Notes under the pieces: model-generated
What the model was told of the DNA's origin: nothing
Database searches by the model: none
What the model saw: the letters and a program-made list of their open reading frames with translations, nothing else
From: Candidatus Methylomirabilis sp.
GTDB taxonomy: Bacteria; Oederibacteriota; PGYV01; DYJU01
DNA length: 34,165 nt
Direction of reading: 5' to 3'
Assembly (NCBI GenBank): GCA_020722985.1
Contig: DYJU01000006.1
Span: 1-34,165, forward strand
Shown: piece after piece, positions 26,436 to 31,645 of the stretch
Layout: each line of letters begins with the position of its first letter
Numbering within the stretch: position 1 is the first letter of the stretch
Translations under genes and position numbers: made by a program

Positions 26436-26729
26436 ATGGAAAATAAATTTTTTATATTAGATAAACAGGGAATAATTATAAATTTAAAAGTAATCCCAAA
26501 TTCAAGTAAAAATAAAATTGCTGGTATTTTTAATAATTTAATAAAAATAAAAATAAATGCTCCACCTGATAAAGGGAAAGCAAATTATGAATTAATATCT
26601 TTTTTAAGTAAAAAATTGGATATTAAAAAGTCAGACATAATAATTTTAAAAGGTGAAAAAAATAAAGAAAAAAAACTCTTGATAAAATTAAATGATATAA
26701 ATAAAATAGAAAAAAATTTATTTGCTTAA
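26436..26729 (+). CDS. yggU: DUF167 / YggU family protein
   Basis: This 97-residue protein has LKVIPNSSKNKIAG and KIKINAPPDKGKANYELI, which define DUF167. Its biochemical role is unknown. It follows proC after 4 bases with an AAGGA ribosome-binding site (about 26421-26425), in the family's usual neighbourhood with yggS and proC. Length is normal. Confidence 0.92.
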   Translation: MENKFFILDKQGIIINLKVIPNSSKNKIAGIFNNLIKIKINAPPDKGKANYELISFLSKKLDIKKSDIIILKGEKNKEKKLLIKLNDINKIEKNLFA

Positions 26730-26743
26730 AAGGAGGTTTATAA

Positions 26744-27565
26744 ATGACAGACCTTTTGCAGATGATAAAAGAAGCATCAAATAAAATAAAAGATTTTTCT
26801 AATAACTTTAAACCGCAGATAGGTATGATACTTGGAACAGGTTTAGGTGCTTTAGGAAAAGAGATAAATGCAAAAGTAATCATTGATTATAAGGATATAC
26901 CACATTTTCCTTTATCAACAGTTGAAACACATTCCGGAAAATTGATTTTGGGTGAAATGTCAGGCAAAAATGTTGTAGCAATGTCTGGTAGATTTCATAG
27001 ATATGAAGGATATTCAATGCAACAGATTACTTTTCCGGTAAGAGTTATGAAAGAATTAGGAATTACATATCTTTTGATATCAAACGCAGCAGGCGGACTA
27101 AATCCGCAATTTAAAGCAGGAGAACTTGCAATCATAGAAGATATAATAAATTTTATGGGGGATAATCCCTTGATAGGTAAAAATTATAATGAATTAGGCC
27201 CGAGATGGCCTGATATGATTGAACCGATTTCAAGAAAATTAATAAAATATGCAGAAGATGCAGCAAAAGAATTAAATATAAAAATAAATAAAGGAGTTTA
27301 TATTGGCGTTACTGGACCTAACTTAGAAACCCGTGCAGAATATAGAATGTTTAGAAATTTTGCTGATATGGTTGGAATGTCAACAATCCCGGAAATTATT
27401 GTTGGCGTTCATAGTGGCTTGAAAATTTTGGGTGTTTCTGTTATAACTGATGAATGCGACCCAGATCATTTAGAACCAGCTGATATTGTAAAGATAATAA
27501 GAAATGCCCAGGAAGCAGAACCTAAATTAACAGCAATTATGAAAAAAGTCATCGAAAAGATTTAA
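26744..27565 (+). CDS. Trimeric purine nucleoside phosphorylase (possible methylthioadenosine phosphorylase)
   Basis: The 273-residue protein belongs to the trimeric PNP/MTAP family. It has GTGLGALGKEI, HSGKLILG, SGRFHRYEGYSMQ, SNAAGGLNPQF, TGPNLETRAEYR (Glu195, purine site) and GMSTIPEIIV. Phosphate cleaves the nucleoside to free base and sugar-1-phosphate. At the purine-6-position contact it has VITDECDP (Asp236), where human PNP has Asn243 and MTAP has Asp. That points to a 6-aminopurine substrate, and mtnA immediately downstream makes methylthioadenosine plausible. Overall similarity still looks closer to bacterial PNPs, so specificity is undecided. AGGAGG (26731-26736) precedes the ATG. 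Confidence 0.93.
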   Translation: MTDLLQMIKEASNKIKDFSNNFKPQIGMILGTGLGALGKEINAKVIIDYKDIPHFPLSTVETHSGKLILGEMSGKNVVAMSGRFHRYEGYSMQQITFPVRVMKELGITYLLISNAAGGLNPQFKAGELAIIEDIINFMGDNPLIGKNYNELGPRWPDMIEPISRKLIKYAEDAAKELNIKINKGVYIGVTGPNLETRAEYRMFRNFADMVGMSTIPEIIVGVHSGLKILGVSVITDECDPDHLEPADIVKIIRNAQEAEPKLTAIMKKVIEKI

Positions 27566-27587
27566 ATTTAGATAAGCAGGAGGTAAA

Positions 27588-28652
27588 ATGAAAGATATAG
27601 CACCAATTGAATGGAAAAATTTTACTTTGAAAATTTTAGATCAAACACTTTTACCAGAAAAGATAAGTTATATTACCTGTAAAAATTATAAAGAAGTTAT
27701 AAAAGCAATTAAAGATATGAAATTAAGAGGAGCGCCACTTATTGGAATTGTTGCTGCTTTTGCTATGATAATGGAAATAAAAAATAAAAATTTTAAAAAT
27801 TATGATAGTTTATATAAAGAATTAAAAAAGATATCTGATGAATTAATAAAAACAAGGCCAACAGCTGTAAATTTAAAATGGGCAATAAATAGAATATTAA
27901 AAAATGTTGAAAAAAATAAAGAAAGAAGAATTTCAAGTATTAAAGAATTATTAATTTCAGAAGCTAATAAAATTTACAAAGAAGATCTTGAAAATAATAA
28001 ATTAATAGGGAAATATGGAGCAGATTTGATAAGAGATAAAGATAGGATTTTAACTCATTGCAATGCTGGTGCTTTAGCAACTGCAGGATATGGAACAGCT
28101 TTAGGTATTATCAGGGCAGCAGTTGAACAAAAGAAAAATATAACTGTCTATGTTGATGAAACAAGACCATACCTTCAGGGAGCAAGGTTGACTGCTTTTG
28201 AACTCGTTCAGATAAAAATTCCGCATTTTTTAATAACCGATAATATGGCAGGTTATTTTATGAGAAAAGGAGAAATTGATATTGTTATAGTTGGCGCAGA
28301 TAGAATTACAGCAAACGGTGATGTAGCAAACAAAATAGGGACATACACTCTGGCAGTTCTTGCCCATACTAATAATATACCTTTTTATGTTGCTGCGCCA
28401 TCATCAACTATAGATTTGAATATTAAATCAGGTGATGATATTCCAATAGAATTCAGAGATGAAGATGAAGTAAAAAAAATAGCAGGGAAAAATATAACAA
28501 CCAATAAAACAAAAGCTTTATATCCTGCTTTTGATGTAACTCCTTCAAAATATATAAGTGCGATTATTACCGAAAAAGGTATAATTAGAGCGCCATATGA
28601 TGTAAATTTAGAAAATATTTTTGCAAAAAAGGAGGAAATGATTATTCTATGA
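27588..28652 (+). CDS. mtnA: S-methyl-5-thioribose-1-phosphate isomerase
   Basis: MtnA isomerises methylthioribose-1-phosphate to methylthioribulose-1-phosphate in methionine salvage. The 354-residue protein has LRGAPLIGIVAAFAM, TRPTAVNLKWAINR, LTHCNAGALATAGYGTALG (catalytic Cys158), VDETRPYLQGARLTAFEL, VGADRITANGDVANKIGT (catalytic Asp238) and PAFDVTPSKYISAIITEKG. Cys158 and Asp238 match C160 and D240 of the Bacillus enzyme. eIF2B-like paralogues lack these residues. A strong AGGAGG lies 4 bases before the ATG. Its substrate would be supplied by a methylthioadenosine phosphorylase, for which the upstream gene is a candidate. Confidence 0.96.
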   Translation: MKDIAPIEWKNFTLKILDQTLLPEKISYITCKNYKEVIKAIKDMKLRGAPLIGIVAAFAMIMEIKNKNFKNYDSLYKELKKISDELIKTRPTAVNLKWAINRILKNVEKNKERRISSIKELLISEANKIYKEDLENNKLIGKYGADLIRDKDRILTHCNAGALATAGYGTALGIIRAAVEQKKNITVYVDETRPYLQGARLTAFELVQIKIPHFLITDNMAGYFMRKGEIDIVIVGADRITANGDVANKIGTYTLAVLAHTNNIPFYVAAPSSTIDLNIKSGDDIPIEFRDEDEVKKIAGKNITTNKTKALYPAFDVTPSKYISAIITEKGIIRAPYDVNLENIFAKKEEMIIL

Positions 28653-29074
28653 ATGAAGTATGGGTTGATGATAGATATTGTTTTGCCTGTGGTGAAAAAA
28701 ATCCTGTTGGAATGAAACTATCTTTTAATATTAACAAAAAAGAAATAACAACAAATTATATTTTCCCAAAAGAATTTCAGGGATATAAAGATATCGTTCA
28801 TGGTGGAATGATATCTTTACTTTTAGATGAAGTTATGGTAAATTTACCATGGCTGATTTATAAAATTCCTGTTGTCAGCGCTGAAATAAAAGTTAAATTT
28901 AAAAAACCATTAAAAGTTGGAGAAAAGATAACTGCAAAAGCGTGGTTTGAAAAAGAGAAAAAAAGAATTTTTTATACAAAAGGAGTTGTAATGAGAGAAA
29001 AAGATAACGAAATAATTGCGGAAAGCGAGGCCATTTGTGTAAAAATTGATGCAAAGCAGATAATAAATAATTAA
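28649..29074 (+). CDS. PaaI-type hotdog thioesterase
   Basis: This 141-residue single hotdog domain starts with DDRYCFACGEKNPVGMKLSF and has the core helix motif DIVHGGMISLLLDEVM (48-63), typical of 4HBT/PaaI acyl-CoA thioesterases. The N-terminal CFACG pair is common in this subfamily. The acyl substrate is unknown. It overlaps mtnA by ATGA; the likely ribosome-binding site AAGGAGGAAATG lies inside the end of mtnA. Confidence 0.88.
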   Translation: MNEVWVDDRYCFACGEKNPVGMKLSFNINKKEITTNYIFPKEFQGYKDIVHGGMISLLLDEVMVNLPWLIYKIPVVSAEIKVKFKKPLKVGEKITAKAWFEKEKKRIFYTKGVVMREKDNEIIAESEAICVKIDAKQIINN

Positions 29075-29101
29075 ATAATTAAAATTTAAAAGGAGGTTTA
29101 A

Positions 29102-29188
29102 ATGGGCTGCGGAAAGAAAAGACATCACCAAAAAATGAAAACACATAAGAGAAAAAAACATAGAAGAAAATATAGAAAAAATAAATAA
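29102..29188 (+). CDS. 28-residue highly basic protein, bS22/COX24-like, probably ribosomal
   Basis: A strong AGGAGG (29091-29096) sits 5 bases before ATG 29102, followed by 28 codons and TAA. The product starts MGCGKKRHHQKM and is then almost entirely Lys, Arg, His and Tyr (THKRKKHRRKYRKNK). Tiny proteins with a GKKRxRHK...THKRKKxxRKNRHK pattern occur in other phyla and resemble the COX24/AURKAIP1 (mS38, bS22) ribosomal family. The best guess is therefore an rRNA-binding ribosomal protein. The family link is from memory and not proven. It sits between the thioesterase and yebC genes, in its own small gap. Confidence 0.7.
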   Translation: MGCGKKRHHQKMKTHKRKKHRRKYRKNK

Positions 29189-29272
29189 ATTTTAGTTTGA
29201 AAAATAATAATAGAGATTGTCAGATTTTAAATTTTTTGATAAAGATAATTTTTTCTTTTGGAGGAGGATTTT

Positions 29273-30028
29273 ATGTCAGGACATTCACATTGGGCTACTA
29301 TAAGAAGGAAAAAAGAAGCGGCAGATTCTAAAAAGGGTCAAATTTTTACAAAATTTATAAGAGAAATTATAGTTGCGGCTAAAGCAGGCGGTGGCGACCC
29401 CGAAACAAATGCTAGATTAAGAACAGTAGTAGAAAAAGCAAAAGCAGTTAATATGCCTGTTGATAATATTAAAAAGGCAATAATGAAAGGAACCGGGGAA
29501 TTGCCAGGTGTTGTATATGAAGAAATTACCTATGAAGGATATGGACCGGGTGGAGTTGCTATGCTTATCAAAGTTACAACAGATAATAAAAATAGATCAG
29601 CAGCGGATATACGAACAATATTTTCAAAAAATGGTGGGTCAATGGCATCTTTAGGCTCAACTGCATGGCAGTTTGAACAAAAAGGTTATTTTTCAATTCC
29701 TAAAGAAACTATTGATGAAGATACTTTAATGGAAATAGCACTTGATGCTGGCGCTCAGGATATTAAAAATGAAAAGGATGGTTATGATGTAATTACAGAA
29801 CCTTCTAATTTTGAAAAAGTTAAAAAAGCATTTGATGAAAAAGGCATTAAATATACATCTGCTGAAATTACAATGATACCTAAAAGTTATGTTAAATTGG
29901 ATGGTAAAGATGCAGAACAGATGCTGAAATTGATGAGTTCCCTTGATGAAAATGATGATGTCCAGAATGTTTATGCTAATTTTGACATTCCTGATGATGT
30001 AATGGAAAAAATCAACGCAAATATATAG
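29273..30028 (+). CDS. yebC: YebC/PmpR-family protein
   Basis: The 251-residue protein has the invariant start MSGHSHWATIRRKKEAAD, then KGQIFTKFIREI, AKAGGGDPETNARLR, GTGELPGVVYEEITYEGYGPGG and NGGSMASLGSTAWQF. YebC-family members are DNA-binding regulators, and some are reported to help ribosomes through proline stretches. An upstream TTG (29260 region) extends the frame, but GGAGGAGG (29260-29267) lies 5 bases before ATG 29273, which fixes the start. In many bacteria ruvC follows; here a radical SAM gene does. Confidence 0.96.
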   Translation: MSGHSHWATIRRKKEAADSKKGQIFTKFIREIIVAAKAGGGDPETNARLRTVVEKAKAVNMPVDNIKKAIMKGTGELPGVVYEEITYEGYGPGGVAMLIKVTTDNKNRSAADIRTIFSKNGGSMASLGSTAWQFEQKGYFSIPKETIDEDTLMEIALDAGAQDIKNEKDGYDVITEPSNFEKVKKAFDEKGIKYTSAEITMIPKSYVKLDGKDAEQMLKLMSSLDENDDVQNVYANFDIPDDVMEKINANI

Positions 30029-30042
30029 TTTATATTTTTTTA

Positions 30043-30981
30043 ATGTCAAAATTACCTTATTTTTCTTTAAATGAATATTTTAAACAAAAATATAAAAATC
30101 GTATTCAAAAAATCACTATCTCTTTACCATTTACCTGTCCTAATATAGATGGTAGAAAAGGTAAAGGAGGCTGTATATATTGTTTTGATGGTAGTATACC
30201 GCCAGGTAATGATAGAAATATACCGATTTCAATTCAGATAAAATTGGGTATTGAAAAAGGTAAAAAAAAATATGGGGAAAATACCAAATTTATTATTTAT
30301 TATCAAACAAATACAAATACCTATGAAAAAATAGAGAAATTAAAAGAATATTATGATGAAAGTTTAAAATATAATGATGTAGTAGGTATAGATATAGGAA
30401 CAAGACCGGATTGCATCAATCAAGAAATTTTATCTTTAATTGAAGGGTATACTGAAAAATTAAAAGAAGTATGGGTTGAATACGGGTTGCAATCCAGTAG
30501 TGATGAGACATTAAAAAAAATAAATCGCGGGCATAGCGTGCGGGATTTTATTGAAACTGTTGAATTAACTAAAAAGACAAAAATTAAAATAACTGCTCAA
30601 ATCATAGTCGGTTTTCCATGGGAAAAAAAAGAAGATTATTTAAAAACAGCTAAATTGTGTGCTGATTTAAAAATTAATGGCATAAAAATACATCCACTTT
30701 ATATTATGCGTAATACAAAATTAGGTAATGAATACTTAAAAGAAAAATTTAAATTATTATCACTTGATGAATATATAAATATACTTGCAGATATTGTTGA
30801 GATATTGCCATCAGATATGGTTGTTATTCGTTTTACAGCAGAAGGTGATGAAAAATATCTTTTAGCCCCTGATTATTGCAAACCAGCATATAAACAACAA
30901 ATTAAAAAAAAACTTATAGAGGAATTAAATAAAAGAGGAACATCGCAGGGAAGTAAATGCAATGTATCATATGACAGATGA
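30043..30981 (+). CDS. YhcC-type (TIGR01212) radical SAM protein
   Basis: The 312-residue protein begins with a short lead and LPFTCPNIDGRKGKGGCIYC. Its Cys32, Cys44 and Cys47 form the family's unusually spaced iron-sulfur motif. YYQTNTNTYEK, VGIDIGTRPDCI, WVEYGLQSSSDETLKKINRG and AQIIVGFPWE follow, and a late RFTAEGDE. These are typical of YhcC/TIGR01212. The substrate is unproven. The ATG lies 14 bases after yebC with no clear Shine-Dalgarno. Confidence 0.92.
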   Translation: MSKLPYFSLNEYFKQKYKNRIQKITISLPFTCPNIDGRKGKGGCIYCFDGSIPPGNDRNIPISIQIKLGIEKGKKKYGENTKFIIYYQTNTNTYEKIEKLKEYYDESLKYNDVVGIDIGTRPDCINQEILSLIEGYTEKLKEVWVEYGLQSSSDETLKKINRGHSVRDFIETVELTKKTKIKITAQIIVGFPWEKKEDYLKTAKLCADLKINGIKIHPLYIMRNTKLGNEYLKEKFKLLSLDEYINILADIVEILPSDMVVIRFTAEGDEKYLLAPDYCKPAYKQQIKKKLIEELNKRGTSQGSKCNVSYDR

Positions 30982-31182
30982 AAAAATGTTCAATATTTAA
31001 AGATAAAAATAAACGTTTATCATTGTAAAAAAGCGAAATAAAACATTTAAAAAACTTGCCGAATGTTGATTGCCTGATTAAAAAATTAACGATTTCCAAT
31101 TTGAAAAATAAATTGTAAATTGCAAATCTATACATTTTTATTTTGAATACTGCCATAGTTATAAATAAATTGTTAGGAAAAT
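30982..31182. other. Non-coding gap after the radical SAM gene
   Basis: About 200 A+T-rich bases without a credible gene. A weak hairpin, gataaa/tttatc with an 8-base loop, lies at 31002-31021. It has no clear T-run, so it is only a possible terminator. The left end of an insertion-sequence relic begins immediately afterwards. Confidence 0.4.
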
Positions 31183-31512
31183 TTTAAAAGTGAACTATGT
31201 TTATGTCGTTATTTTTGACTTTATGAATATCAATAAGTTTTCCATCACACCAGAATCTAATCTCTGAAAGAAAATTATTTAATGGATAAATACGTAATTC
31301 AACAATATCATTTGAATATTCTTTAACAAAAAAAAATCTTTTTCCCAATGCCCATTATTTCCTGTAAATACTTTCTTTCAACTTCTTTTTTTAAATACTT
31401 CTCTAAAAGTTCCTTTACCTGTTCATCTGTGAATTTTTTGTGTAACTGTGCCATGATGAAAACCTCCTTTTTTGCCTTAATTATAGCCCAAAAGAAGGTG
31501 TTCACTTTTAAA
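31183..31512 (-). mobile_element. Internally deleted insertion sequence (MITE-like relic)
   Basis: The element is bounded by 13-bp inverted repeats TTTAAAAGTGAAC (31183-31195) and its reverse complement (31500-31512). Between them on the minus strand are the start and end of one transposase gene joined in different frames at a run of A (about 31329-31337). The transposase stop codon lies inside the left repeat. At roughly 330 bp it cannot encode an active enzyme but keeps both ends, so it could be mobilised by a full-length relative. A TATAAT on the minus strand (31480-31485) would drive the truncated gene. The IS family is not identified. Confidence 0.75.
31184..31454 (-). pseudogene. Transposase remnant: N-terminal helix-turn-helix joined to C-terminus with frameshift
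   Basis: Starting at the minus-strand ATG at 31454-31452, preceded by AAAGGAGGT, the frame reads MAQLHKKFTDEQVKELLEKY, then a helical ERKYLQEIMGIGK. This resembles the N-terminal helix-turn-helix of integrase-type transposases. It stops after KIFFC. In another frame it resumes as VKEYSNDIVELRIYP, then EIRFWCDGKLIDIHKV, ending DINIVHF at TAA (31186-31184), which looks like a transposase C-terminus. The whole catalytic core is missing. The open frame upstream of 31454 lies in the terminal repeat and is not coding. Confidence 0.75.
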
Positions 31513-31573
31513 CTTTAAATCCTTAAAAAACAGTTTACTTTTAATTTTTAAATGACATTTTTCGTTATTTTAT

Positions 31574-31602
31574 TTGATTTTTTTTCATAATTATGCTATA
31601 TT
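31574..31602 (+). promoter_or_regulatory. Promoter of the large propeller protein gene
   Basis: TTGATT (31574-31579), a 17-base spacer and TATATT (31597-31602) with an extended -10 TGC (31594-31596) precede the ATG at 31646. A ribosome-binding site GAGGT lies at 31636-31640. It differs from the promoter type shared by the porV-like and NHL genes. Confidence 0.6.
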
Positions 31603-31645
31603 TTTATTAAATTATAAGGGTGAGGAAAATAAGTTGAGGTTGTAA

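Noticed and set aside
31323-31505. Minus-strand gene starting at 31505
   Set aside because: The first 17 codons lie in the terminal repeat and promoter; AAAGGAGGT before the ATG at 31454 marks the real start, and the gene is truncated.
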